A stretch of 64,000 bases of DNA from Aliiglaciecola lipolytica E3 (lineage in GTDB: Bacteria; Pseudomonadota; Gammaproteobacteria; Enterobacterales; Alteromonadaceae): NCBI RefSeq assembly GCF_000314975.1, contig NZ_BAEN01000064.1:23014-87013 (forward strand), read 5' to 3'. The stretch's first letter is position 1, and each line of letters opens with the position of its first letter. The position numbers and the translations under genes are program-made. Shown piece after piece: positions 1-8,312 of the stretch. The notes beneath the pieces were generated by a model. The model searched no databases. It was not told where the DNA came from and saw only the letters and a program-made list of their open reading frames with translations.

Positions 1-59
1 TTTTTAACTTGATTTAACGCATCGCGCATGTCTTTTCCGATAAAGCGTCTGATTTTCAC
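1..59 (-). CDS. flhF: Flagellar biosynthesis GTPase FlhF, N-terminal fragment
   Basis: Only the first 19 codons lie in the window; the gene continues off the left edge. Reading leftward from a GTG at 59 the peptide begins MKIRRFIGKDMRDALNQVK, which is the usual N-terminus of FlhF, the SRP-type GTPase that places polar flagella. A run of six G on the coding strand (63-70) sits just upstream as a ribosome-binding site. It follows flhA by 51 bases in the same direction, the normal flhA-flhF order of polar flagellar clusters. Confidence 0.85.
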   Translation of the reverse strand, partial: MKIRRFIGKDMRDALNQVK

Positions 60-110
60 ATTGCCCCCCAAAGAAGCATTGGTTGTTTAATAAATTTAGT
101 TACCGTCATT

Positions 111-2207
111 TTATTGACCTACTGCACTAACAATTCGAATTTGTTTATCACTTGGAATTTCTTGATAGGACAAAACGTGTAATCCCATAACGGAATGTTT
201 GAAGAATTTAGATAACACAGGTCTCAACATTCCTGATGTCAGCAGAACCGCTGGCTCGCCCTCAAGTTCACGCTGTTGTGACGCTTCGGTAAGCGAGTTT
301 TGTAGTTTTTCAGCCAATCCAGGCTCAATTCCAGCACCGTCGTCTCCGCCGGCTTGTAAGGACTGATGTAGCATTTGTTCTAAATCAGGAGCTAAAGTGA
401 TAACCGGCAATTCACGTTCATTATTATTAATTTCCTGAACGATAAGACGTTTTAACGAAATTCTTACCGCAGAAACCAATACATCTGGATCTTGCGTCTT
501 AGGACCATACTCACATAATGTTTGTACTATGCTACGCATGTCTCGAATAGGCACACCTTCGTATAAAAGAGTTTGCAACACTTTTACCACGGTACTTAAG
601 GGTAAAATGTCAGGCACCAAACCTTCCACTAATTTGGGGCTATTTTTTGCCAAAATATCTAACAGTTGTTGTACTTCTTCATGCCCTAATAACTGATATG
701 CGTTATTTGTAAGCAATTGACTAAGATGCGTAGCAACTACAGTAGCTGCATCTACCACTGTATATCCAAGTGTTTGTGCGTGCTCTCGTTGTTGTGGACG
801 AATCCACACAGCTTCTAATCCAAAAGCAGGATCTCGAGTGGCTTTCCCTTCCAATTTGCCAAAAACTTGGCCTGGATTGATGGCTAATTCATCATCATGG
901 CTGATTTCAGCATCACCAACGGTGACGCCTAGCATTGAGATAGTATAACTATTTGGATTCAAATCGAGGTTGTCACGAATGTGCACAGGTGGAATCAAGA
1001 ATCCCAACTCTTGCGATAACTTTTTACGTACCCCTTTAATTCGAGTCAATAATTCGCCACCTTGAGTTTTATCCACCAAAGGTATTAATCTATATCCAAC
1101 TTCCAAGCCAATCGTATCGACATGCTGTACATCATCCCATCCCAGCTCTTTTATTTCCTGCGGTTGAGCTTGTTCTGGCACATTTTCCAACACTTGAGGC
1201 TCGGCAGCTTGTCGTTTAGCATTCCACACATTGTAATAAGCAACCCCCCCCACAAAAGCGCTGAAGCCTAAAAAGGCTAAATGCGGCATGCCAGGAACAA
1301 TCCCCATTACAAACAAAATTCCAGAAGTGACATAAAGCGCTTTTTGGTTGCCCAATTGACGCTTCATTTCGTGCCCCATTTCTTGTGAATCATTTTCACG
1401 GGTGACGATAATTGCTGTCGCAACAGAGAGTAATAAAGAAGGAATTTGAGCGACTAACCCGTCACCTATGGTCAAAATGGTGTAAATTTCAATGGCTTCA
1501 CTGAAGGCTAGATCATGTTGAATAATGCCAATAAATAGGCCACCAACAATGTTGATCAACATAATAAAAAGGCCCGCAACCGCGTCACCTTTCACAAATT
1601 TTGAGGCACCGTCCATAGATCCATAAAAATCTGCTTCGCTGGTTATTTCCAAGCGTCTTTTTCGAGCCTCATCTTGATCGATATAACCTGCGTTCAAATC
1701 CGCATCAATTGCCATTTGTTTACCTGGCATAGCGTCTAGAGTAAAACGTGCGCTGACTTCCGAAATTCGACCGGCACCGGCGGTAACCACTTTAAAATTG
1801 ATTATCAACAAGATAGCAAATACCACTATACCCACCGCATAGTTACCACCGATGACAACTTCACCAAAGGCCTGAATAACTTTACCGGCGGCGTCTCCAC
1901 CTTCGTGGCCTTCTAGCAAAACAATACGCGTGGAAGCGACGTTTAAAGCCAGACGTAAAACGGTAGCAATCAAAAGTACTAAAGGAAAAATACCAAATTC
2001 AACAGGTTTCTTAGTAAAAACGGATACCAAAATGACCATCAATGACAAGGCAATATTAAAGCTAAAGAGGATATCTAATAGGAATGCAGGCATTGGCAAA
2101 ATAACCATGCCCATAATAGCTAACAATACTAGCGGTGCACCTACACCATTCATAAAGCTTTTTACTTGATTTTTGTCGACTCGATTAAGGTAGCCTGCAA
2201 GTTCCAT
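111..2207 (-). CDS. flhA: Flagellar type III export gate protein FlhA
   Basis: FlhA is the inner-membrane export-gate component of the flagellar type III secretion system. The 698-residue product has the family layout: an N-terminal half with about eight membrane segments (roughly residues 20-330), the conserved cytoplasmic-loop stretch around GYIDQDEARKRRLEI, and a C-terminal cytoplasmic domain of about 350 residues that docks chaperone-substrate complexes. Length matches the family (about 690-700). I chose the ATG at 2207; a TTG two codons upstream also opens the frame, and no strong Shine-Dalgarno is visible for either. It is followed by flhF, so the window begins inside a polar flagellar operon. 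No defects seen. Confidence 0.96.
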   Translation of the reverse strand: MELAGYLNRVDKNQVKSFMNGVGAPLVLLAIMGMVILPMPAFLLDILFSFNIALSLMVILVSVFTKKPVEFGIFPLVLLIATVLRLALNVASTRIVLLEGHEGGDAAGKVIQAFGEVVIGGNYAVGIVVFAILLIINFKVVTAGAGRISEVSARFTLDAMPGKQMAIDADLNAGYIDQDEARKRRLEITSEADFYGSMDGASKFVKGDAVAGLFIMLINIVGGLFIGIIQHDLAFSEAIEIYTILTIGDGLVAQIPSLLLSVATAIIVTRENDSQEMGHEMKRQLGNQKALYVTSGILFVMGIVPGMPHLAFLGFSAFVGGVAYYNVWNAKRQAAEPQVLENVPEQAQPQEIKELGWDDVQHVDTIGLEVGYRLIPLVDKTQGGELLTRIKGVRKKLSQELGFLIPPVHIRDNLDLNPNSYTISMLGVTVGDAEISHDDELAINPGQVFGKLEGKATRDPAFGLEAVWIRPQQREHAQTLGYTVVDAATVVATHLSQLLTNNAYQLLGHEEVQQLLDILAKNSPKLVEGLVPDILPLSTVVKVLQTLLYEGVPIRDMRSIVQTLCEYGPKTQDPDVLVSAVRISLKRLIVQEINNNERELPVITLAPDLEQMLHQSLQAGGDDGAGIEPGLAEKLQNSLTEASQQRELEGEPAVLLTSGMLRPVLSKFFKHSVMGLHVLSYQEIPSDKQIRIVSAVGQ

Positions 2208-2329
2208 AAACAATTTTTTGACGGTTATTAATATAAACCTTGGAATTGCAACAAGCGCGCCACAATGAATCGACTTTTAATTGACGTTTAGCCCCCCTTC
2301 TTTTGGCACAGTATGGTGAAAACAAGCTC

Positions 2330-2360
2330 AAAAAAAAACCTGACAGTCGCCAGGCTTTTT
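2330..2360 (-). terminator. Rho-independent terminator after the first PEP-CTERM gene
   Basis: On the minus strand a CCTG/CAGG stem with an 8-base loop is followed by a run of nine T. It lies about 25 bases past the stop of the PEP-CTERM gene and separates it from flhA. Confidence 0.6.
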
Positions 2361-2385
2361 AAATATAAATTTCTAGAAGATTAGT

Positions 2386-2985
2386 TTATTTAGCAGCGAC
2401 TTTTCTGCGCACTAACAAACCTAAACCAGCAAGCATTAGCACTAGAGCTGAAGGCTCTGGAACATAAGTCACTTCACCTAGCGTTGTTTCACCAAATACA
2501 ATTTCAAACACGTCTTCTACACCACCATTTTGGTCATAAAAAACCTCATCAAGAAGCAAAAAACCACCAAAAGAGCTGATATCTAGTGTTAATACATAAT
2601 CAGGCATATCACCATATAGATTGAATACTTCAATCATAAAATCTAAACCTGCGAACGGGTCAAACGGGTTAAATCCAGCTACAACCGGTAAATCATATTG
2701 CACGCTTTCACTGTCAGCCATGCTTAACATTAGTGAGCCAACTGAAAGATCTAGTTCAACGCCTTCATTAAATAAAAATCCAGCATCGTCAGCAAGATCA
2801 GTATTGTAGGTTACCGAACCTATCATTTGCGGACCTTCAGTGATACCGAAAGGGTTAAAATCAGCGAATTCAACATTTGCGTAGATATCTTGTTGAATGA
2901 TCGCCCCAGCGTTTGCTGAAAGTGACATACCTAAAGTAGTAGCGATAAGACCTGTTGCGAGCAAAACTTTTTTCAAATACTTCAT
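2386..2985 (-). CDS. PEP-CTERM sorting-domain surface/secreted protein
   Basis: A 199-residue exported protein with no recognised catalytic domain. Residues 1-26 form a signal peptide ending SANAG. The C-terminus is a textbook PEP-CTERM tag: VPEP at 175-178, a hydrophobic stretch, then RRK and a short basic tail. In the known system exosortase (EpsH/XrtA) recognises this tag in the inner membrane for export to the surface or matrix. The middle region is acidic and rich in Asp, Phe and Gly, probably a beta-rich extracellular domain. AAGGT precedes the ATG. It stands alone between terminators, with a second PEP-CTERM gene 1.4 kb away and prsT beyond. Function of the mature part unknown. Confidence 0.88.
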   Translation of the reverse strand: MKYLKKVLLATGLIATTLGMSLSANAGAIIQQDIYANVEFADFNPFGITEGPQMIGSVTYNTDLADDAGFLFNEGVELDLSVGSLMLSMADSESVQYDLPVVAGFNPFDPFAGLDFMIEVFNLYGDMPDYVLTLDISSFGGFLLLDEVFYDQNGGVEDVFEIVFGETTLGEVTYVPEPSALVLMLAGLGLLVRRKVAAK

Positions 2986-3060
2986 ACTAGTGAACCTTAA
3001 TTATTGTTTTAAACGATGCCGTTCATATTTTTATTGTTATACGCCGGTCACAAACTAACC

Positions 3061-3076
3061 AGCGTGACCTCTGCCA
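3061..3076 (-). promoter_or_regulatory. Possible sigma-54 promoter of the first PEP-CTERM gene
   Basis: On the minus strand TGGCAGAGGTCACGCT has the GG-N10-GC spacing of sigma-54 promoters with a good -24 half and a weak -12 half. It lies 76 bases upstream of the start codon. PEP-CTERM genes in several bacteria are controlled by PrsK/PrsR and RpoN, but GG-N10-GC alone is common by chance. Confidence 0.3.
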
Positions 3077-3192
3077 CTTAGTGAAGCAATTACTGAACCA
3101 ACTTATTTTTATTATAATAATCAGTAATTTAATATTTAACTAAAGAATATGACTTTTCAGATCGTTAAATTTTTTGACAGTGAAACCGTCAT

Positions 3193-3987
3193 TTATTTCT
3201 CAATATCTGACGACTTATCAGGCGAATCTGAAAAATCTGCATCCGACTCTTCATGATCACCTACTACATCTTCCAATCTAACTTTATCTACACTTCTAAA
3301 GGTGTTAATTGGGCCTGCTAAAGCATAAAGAGCAAAGACCAAAAACAAGACTAAAGAAGGTGCGGTGGCAACAATAACAAAAATTAACATAACGATTAAA
3401 ATGCCGACAAAGGGCACTTTTCCATGCCAATCCACTTCTTTGAAGGAGTTATATTTAAAATTGCTGACCATTAACAAACCAGCTAATCCAGTAATAAACG
3501 CAACTACTATACCAAAGTCATCACCATTAACTTCATACTCGACACCGACCCAAACCATACCTGCAACAAGCGCTGCGGCAGCCGGGCTTGCTAGACCTTG
3601 GAAAAAACGCTTATCTGCAACCCCTAACTGAGTATTGAATCTGGCTAACCTCAATGCAGCTCCTGCAACATAGATAAATGCTGCTAGCCAACCGATTTTG
3701 CCTAAGTCACTTAGTCCCCAGTTGTAAGCGACCAATGCTGGTGCCATACCGAATGAGACCATATCGGCCATGGAGTCATATTCAGCTCCAAACTCGCTTT
3801 GCGTATTTGTCATACGCGCGACTCGACCATCAAGGCCATCAAATATCATTGCAATAAATATTGCTACTGCAGCAGCTTCAAACCTGCCGTTCATAGAAGC
3901 AACTACTGCATAAAATCCAGAAAACAAACCCGCTGTGGTCAGCAAATTTGGCAATAAATAAATACCTTTGCGTTTAGATTCTGACAT
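3193..3987 (-). CDS. pssA: CDP-diacylglycerol--serine O-phosphatidyltransferase
   Basis: Makes phosphatidylserine from CDP-diacylglycerol and serine, the committed step to phosphatidylethanolamine, in the inner membrane. The 264-residue protein carries the CDP-alcohol phosphotransferase signature with D50, D53, G54, A57, R58, G67, D71 and D75 in correct spacing, plus several membrane helices. This is the multi-helix (Bacillus-type) enzyme, not the soluble E. coli type. A longer frame opens at 4038, but the ATG at 3987 is preceded by a strong AGGGGGAA ribosome-binding site and the family N-terminus begins here. The last 40 residues are an acidic Asp/Glu/Ser-rich tail. It sits alone between the two PEP-CTERM genes. 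Confidence 0.93.
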   Translation of the reverse strand: MSESKRKGIYLLPNLLTTAGLFSGFYAVVASMNGRFEAAAVAIFIAMIFDGLDGRVARMTNTQSEFGAEYDSMADMVSFGMAPALVAYNWGLSDLGKIGWLAAFIYVAGAALRLARFNTQLGVADKRFFQGLASPAAAALVAGMVWVGVEYEVNGDDFGIVVAFITGLAGLLMVSNFKYNSFKEVDWHGKVPFVGILIVMLIFVIVATAPSLVLFLVFALYALAGPINTFRSVDKVRLEDVVGDHEESDADFSDSPDKSSDIEK

Positions 3988-4134
3988 TATTCCCCCTTCA
4001 AAATGAGCGCACAAGATAGCATAGTCCCTATTTAGCACAAAATACTAAGCAAACATAAATTGCTGTGTTTTTGTGGTTAAGGGAATCCTTTATTTAAATT
4101 TTCATACGTTCATCACGTTATACCTATACCGAAG

Positions 4135-4188
4135 AATGCATACTATTTAATTAATTTAATCTGTTAAATTAATTAAATAGTATGCATT
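4135..4188. repeat. Perfect 25-bp inverted repeat with TCTG loop
   Basis: Arms 4135-4159 and 4164-4188 are exact reverse complements over 25 bases, separated by four bases (TCTG). The arms are AT-rich and begin AATGCATACTATTTAATT. Neither side is followed by a T run, so it does not look like a terminator. A cruciform-forming regulatory site or the remnant of a small palindromic element are both possible. Confidence 0.9.
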
Positions 4189-4319
4189 TGTTACCTGATT
4201 TTTATTAGTCGCAAATCGTGCACAGGGTAAATTTTTTGGTGTCCAGTATTTTTACAACACAATGTTAGCGCACCATTTGAAATGAGTTAATACACTGAAA
4301 CATATACATTTTTTAATTA

Positions 4320-4335
4320 TGGTCTTGATTTTGCT
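4320..4335 (+). promoter_or_regulatory. Possible sigma-54 promoter of the second PEP-CTERM gene
   Basis: TGGTCTTGATTTTGCT has GG-N10-GC spacing and a perfect -12 half (TTGCT), with only TGG conserved in the -24 half. It is 60 bases upstream of the start codon. Confidence 0.35.
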
Positions 4336-4394
4336 TAACAACGACCATTAGTTGGCCAAAAGCCATCGAGTTTTAGAGTTGTAGGACAAAAAAG

Positions 4395-5225
4395 ATGATT
4401 AAAAGATCAATAGTAGGAATTTTCGCATTAACGTTTGCAGGTTATGCTGCAGCCGGCACGACTACCTATACTACGCAGACTTGGAATTTTGGTTCAAGCA
4501 GTAGTTCGGCAAACGTCAGCGGCAACGAAGTTAATCTAACCGAAGGCACGATTGGTGTAACGGCGACCGCATGGTCCTCAAGTGGCAATCCATCATACGG
4601 TCATCAGTCATCATGTGGAACCGGTCCAGAATGTAACAGCGGCAACGTTGCCTATGATCAAGACCCGTTCATTGAACGTGCAACATTGACTCAGTACAAC
4701 GGAAGTGGTCTTGGAGCCATTAATTTAGATGAAGGAGATAGTTCCCCTCATCACGCAGTAGATAACAAAGGTAGCAACACTGGTTGGATTGATTACGACA
4801 TGGTGTTGTTCGAGTTCGATACTGCAGTCGAATTGACTGGTGTGAGAGCTGGATGGACTAGCAATGATTCAGACGTCAGTATTTTAGGCTACACAGGAAC
4901 TGGCTCTCTTGGCTCTACACCATTTTCATCAAGCACCAAATGGAGCGATTTGATGTCTGATGGTTGGGGTTACCAAACTGACAAATTTAATATTGGCACC
5001 AACACTGCGAATATCTCTCCAGGGTTTGAATCAAAATATTGGTTAGTGGGTGTTTACAACTCTGTATTTTCTGGAAATGCAGGCGATAGCAACTGGGACT
5101 CTGTAAAAATCAAAAAACTGTACACCCGTAAAGGTGACTCGCAGACTCAAGTACCAGAACCAGCTACTTTTGCACTTTTATTAGCCGGTATGGTTGCGGT
5201 TTTCAGACGTAAACTATCTGCTTAA
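4395..5225 (+). CDS. PEP-CTERM sorting-domain surface protein
   Basis: A 276-residue exported protein. Residues 1-20 are a signal peptide ending GYAAA. The C-terminal 24 residues are a PEP-CTERM tag (VPEP at 253-256, hydrophobic segment, RRK, short tail). The mature part is rich in Ser, Thr, Gly and Asn, and has two Cys close together near residues 75-82. The pattern HAVDN, then a Leu-Thr-Gly-Val strand, then DVSILGYTG recalls a recurrent exosortase-dependent surface-protein family (XDP1-type), from memory only. Typical of secreted beta-sandwich proteins; no enzyme motif seen. It ends at a strong terminator and is monocistronic. Confidence 0.88.
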   Translation: MIKRSIVGIFALTFAGYAAAGTTTYTTQTWNFGSSSSSANVSGNEVNLTEGTIGVTATAWSSSGNPSYGHQSSCGTGPECNSGNVAYDQDPFIERATLTQYNGSGLGAINLDEGDSSPHHAVDNKGSNTGWIDYDMVLFEFDTAVELTGVRAGWTSNDSDVSILGYTGTGSLGSTPFSSSTKWSDLMSDGWGYQTDKFNIGTNTANISPGFESKYWLVGVYNSVFSGNAGDSNWDSVKIKKLYTRKGDSQTQVPEPATFALLLAGMVAVFRRKLSA

Positions 5226-5239
5226 AAGATTTCTTATGC

Positions 5240-5267
5240 AAAAAAAGACGGTTCGCCGTCTTTTTTT
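5240..5267 (+). terminator. Rho-independent terminator, UUCG tetraloop
   Basis: A7-GACGG, TTCG loop, CCGTC-T7: a 12-bp stem including the A/T flanks, starting 15 bases after the PEP-CTERM stop codon. Very strong; could act in both directions. Confidence 0.92.
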
Positions 5268-5344
5268 ATGTCCAAAATTCAGTGAAATTGAATAAAATAC
5301 TCGCACAATATTAATGGCTAGCGGTATAAAGTCATTTAGCTTTG

Positions 5345-5360
5345 CGGTATCTTGTTAGCA
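5345..5360 (+). promoter_or_regulatory. Possible sigma-54 promoter of prsT
   Basis: CGGTATCTTGTTAGCA keeps GG-N10-GC spacing and four of five bases of the -12 half, 88 bases before the prsT start. Weak alone; listed because the two neighbouring PEP-CTERM genes have similar elements. Confidence 0.25.
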
Positions 5361-5447
5361 AATTTTATCACAATGCCAATTGATTAGTTGTCGTTCTCCA
5401 TGAATTGGTATTGTCCTTTAGTAACACAATAAATAGAGAGATCTTAC

Positions 5448-8237
5448 GTGGTGAAATTGGCCAAAATTGTAATGTTAGCTACGCTGCTTTCAGTAGGTAG
5501 TCCAGCTATTGCACAAAACAGCAGTGAATATTACGAAAAGGCGTTAGCGTCATTTGAAGAAAAAGATTTTGAAACTGCTTATATACATCTTAAAAACAGC
5601 TTACAAAAGAATGAAGATAACTTGCCCGCTAAAATCCTGATGGGAAAGGTTTTACTAATTAGCGGCTATATGTATGAATCAGAAGAAATATTAGAAGAAG
5701 CTTTAGCAATGGGAGCCGACCCAAGTTTAGTCGTAGATACATTGGGAAAAGTATGGCTATACACTAAGCAAAATGAAAAAATCATCGATAGTGAATTTAA
5801 AAATCTTACGCCTAAAAGTTTCAATGAATGGCAAATTATCGTAGCCACAGCTCACTTAAATTTGAAAAATGTCGAGGCTGCAAGACAAGGCTATGAATTA
5901 GCGTTAAAAAATGACCCTGCCAATATTAGAACACTGAACGCGTTAGCTTCCCTAGAAATGCGTGACGAAAAGTTCGAAAAAGCAAAATCCTATTTAGAAT
6001 TATCAATTGAACTGGAGCCAGAAAACACTCAAACCTTGCGCATTTTTGGCGATCTTTTTTTGTATCAAAAAAAACTAGATGAAGCGATTAAGTATTACAA
6101 ACAAAGCTATGCATTAGACTCAGATGACCCAATTGTAAAGCGTTCATTGGTCACTGCTCATTTGCAAAATCAAGATACCGAATCGGCTAAGCAATTGCTG
6201 GATGAAATTTTGCAGCAAACGCCTGGTGATCCTACAGGGATGTTGATGAAAGCATGGCTTTTGGCTAAAAACCAAATGAGTGACGATGCCGCTAGAGAAC
6301 TCGAAAATCTCAGCGCACAGTTAGCGGGACTAAGTGAAGAGGCGCTGCAAGAAGATCCTTCTCTTTTTTACGTCAGTGCTTTATCTGCTTTTGCTTTGCA
6401 AAATTATGTTCAAGCGAAGTCATTTTTTATTCAGTACCTCAATTTTGTTCCCAATAATGTTGAAGCTGTCGCTTTGCTTGCGCAAACACATGTAAAGTTA
6501 AACGAACCAAAACCAGCTTTAGAAGCAATGCAGCGTCACGAAAGAGCGCTAATGGTTAAACTCGACAATGCATTGTTGCTGGCCGATTTATACTTAGCAA
6601 ACGATAAAGTATTCAAGGCCGTGGAGATCAGTGAAAAATTAAATGAGCAGTATCCTGATAATCCGGATGTAGCTTTATTAGAAATAAAAACCCTAAAAGC
6701 TCGCGGCAAACTGGAGCAAGCTTTAGCACAACTAAATCAGTCTAAATATGCTCAAAATAATATTCGCTTTATTATTATGCGTAGTGAATTGTTTATGCAA
6801 ATGGGCAAAGTGCAGGAAGCTGATGAAATTGCAGATTTTTTACTTGAAGCAGCACCTGATAATATTGATTTTTTAAATTTAAAAGCGGCAATTCAAATTC
6901 GCCTGCGCGACTATGCACAAGCAGAAGTCTTTTTAGATAAAGCGTTAGCTATCAATAGTGAACATTTCTCCGCTCAATATAATAAAGCGAATCTATTAAG
7001 CTCCCGAGGTGAACATAAAGCGGCGCTAGAAATAGCAGAGAAACTCAACGCAATTCAACCAGATCAAGTGAGTATTCTGACGCTTTTAGCTCGTTGCCAG
7101 TTAAATGCAGATAATCAAGAGAAAGCAATTAAAAACTTACAGCGAGTATTACAAAAAGACATTAGTAACCTCAATGCACTCGAATTATTAGCAACGATTT
7201 ATACCCAGCAAGGTGAGCTAGAAAAGGCGATTAGACAATTAAATGTTGCAATTAAAACTGAACCTGACGCTGCTGTTTACCAAATGCGTCGTGTGGACTT
7301 GTACATCGCATTAAAACAACTTGATCGCGCTGAACGTGAGCTCAAAAAAATCAGTTATATGGTACAAGACGATCCAGTTGGCTTAGTTGAATTGAGTAAG
7401 CTTCAGTTTAAAGCAGGTTTATTTGATAATGCCAAACAAAGCATTGTTTCCGCCTATGAGATACTCCCTGACAGCCTGTTTCTAGCAACTGAATATATCC
7501 GGATGCACTTATCTACTAATGACTTAGATAAAGCCAGAGACATGCTCGACAAATGGTTGAAGTCGAACCCTCAGGAATCAAAGTTGTTTATTTTGTCAGG
7601 TGATGTAAATGTAGCCGCAGCAAATTTAGCAGCTGGCTCAGAAGACTACCTTCGTGCTTTAGAGGTAAACAGCATGGACCGCAGCGCATTGTTTAAACTT
7701 TATCAATTGGCATCCAGAGGAGTAAATAAAGATAAATTTGAAAACTTAGTGTTGAGTTTATTAGAACAGAATCCGGACCAGCACTTTCAGCGAAATATGC
7801 TAGCTGATTTTTATGTGAATCAGAAGCGTTTGGAAGAAGCATTACCACACTATAAAAAGTTAATCACCGTCGACGCTTTACCAAATAAAGCATATATGTT
7901 GAATAACTTGGCAAACATTTATATAAGTCGAGATTTGCAACAAGCCAGCGAATATATTAATGAAGCTCTGAAGCTTGGCGTTGAGGATGCTGCACTATAT
8001 GATACCCAAGGTTGGATTAAATCCTTACAAGGAAATTTTGAAGAAGGATTGACGATATTACGAAAATCATTCGCGATGAATTCTAATGATCCGTCAAATC
8101 AATATCACTTAGCCTATACATTGCAAAAGTTGGGAAGAACATCCGAAGCTAAACATTCACTGGATAGAGCTCTTAATTCAAATCAAGAATTTATGGAAAA
8201 AGATCAAGCTGAGGCACTGAGAACACAGCTAAAGTAA
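5448..8237 (+). CDS. prsT: PEP-CTERM system TPR-repeat lipoprotein/periplasmic protein PrsT
   Basis: A 929-residue protein made almost entirely of tetratricopeptide repeats after an N-terminal signal peptide (residues 1-22, ending PAIAQ). The length, the continuous TPR array with alternating Ala/Leu/Tyr positions and the neighbouring PEP-CTERM genes identify it as PrsT, a TPR protein repeatedly found with the XrtA exosortase/exopolysaccharide system. Its biochemical role is unproven; a periplasmic scaffold for surface protein or polysaccharide export is the usual suggestion. Two adjacent GTG codons (5448 and 5451) could start it, after an AGAGAG ribosome-binding site. No exosortase or exopolysaccharide genes are in this window. 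Confidence 0.85.
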   Translation: MVKLAKIVMLATLLSVGSPAIAQNSSEYYEKALASFEEKDFETAYIHLKNSLQKNEDNLPAKILMGKVLLISGYMYESEEILEEALAMGADPSLVVDTLGKVWLYTKQNEKIIDSEFKNLTPKSFNEWQIIVATAHLNLKNVEAARQGYELALKNDPANIRTLNALASLEMRDEKFEKAKSYLELSIELEPENTQTLRIFGDLFLYQKKLDEAIKYYKQSYALDSDDPIVKRSLVTAHLQNQDTESAKQLLDEILQQTPGDPTGMLMKAWLLAKNQMSDDAARELENLSAQLAGLSEEALQEDPSLFYVSALSAFALQNYVQAKSFFIQYLNFVPNNVEAVALLAQTHVKLNEPKPALEAMQRHERALMVKLDNALLLADLYLANDKVFKAVEISEKLNEQYPDNPDVALLEIKTLKARGKLEQALAQLNQSKYAQNNIRFIIMRSELFMQMGKVQEADEIADFLLEAAPDNIDFLNLKAAIQIRLRDYAQAEVFLDKALAINSEHFSAQYNKANLLSSRGEHKAALEIAEKLNAIQPDQVSILTLLARCQLNADNQEKAIKNLQRVLQKDISNLNALELLATIYTQQGELEKAIRQLNVAIKTEPDAAVYQMRRVDLYIALKQLDRAERELKKISYMVQDDPVGLVELSKLQFKAGLFDNAKQSIVSAYEILPDSLFLATEYIRMHLSTNDLDKARDMLDKWLKSNPQESKLFILSGDVNVAAANLAAGSEDYLRALEVNSMDRSALFKLYQLASRGVNKDKFENLVLSLLEQNPDQHFQRNMLADFYVNQKRLEEALPHYKKLITVDALPNKAYMLNNLANIYISRDLQQASEYINEALKLGVEDAALYDTQGWIKSLQGNFEEGLTILRKSFAMNSNDPSNQYHLAYTLQKLGRTSEAKHSLDRALNSNQEFMEKDQAEALRTQLK

Positions 8238-8242
8238 TACAA

Positions 8243-8270
8243 AAAACGCCGACATCAAAGTCGGCGTTTT
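8243..8270. terminator. Bidirectional terminator between prsT and clpB
   Basis: AAAACGCCGAC, six-base loop, GTCGGCGTTTT: an 11-bp stem with an A run on the left and a T run on the right, between two convergent genes. Confidence 0.9.
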
Positions 8271-8312
8271 ATCTTCATTAAATTAAGTTGTTACCTAATC
8301 AACGATACAACA

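Larger units (their letters stand above)
3988..4394. other. 407-base divergent intergenic region
   Basis: No gene is visible here. The region separates pssA from the second PEP-CTERM gene and must hold both promoters. It contains a perfect 25-bp inverted repeat (4135-4188) and a sigma-54-like element (4320-4335), each listed separately; the rest is AT-rich sequence with no recognisable element. Confidence 0.7.

Noticed and set aside
4135..4188. Terminator for pssA or the PEP-CTERM gene
   Set aside because: It lies upstream of both start codons and no T run follows in either direction.
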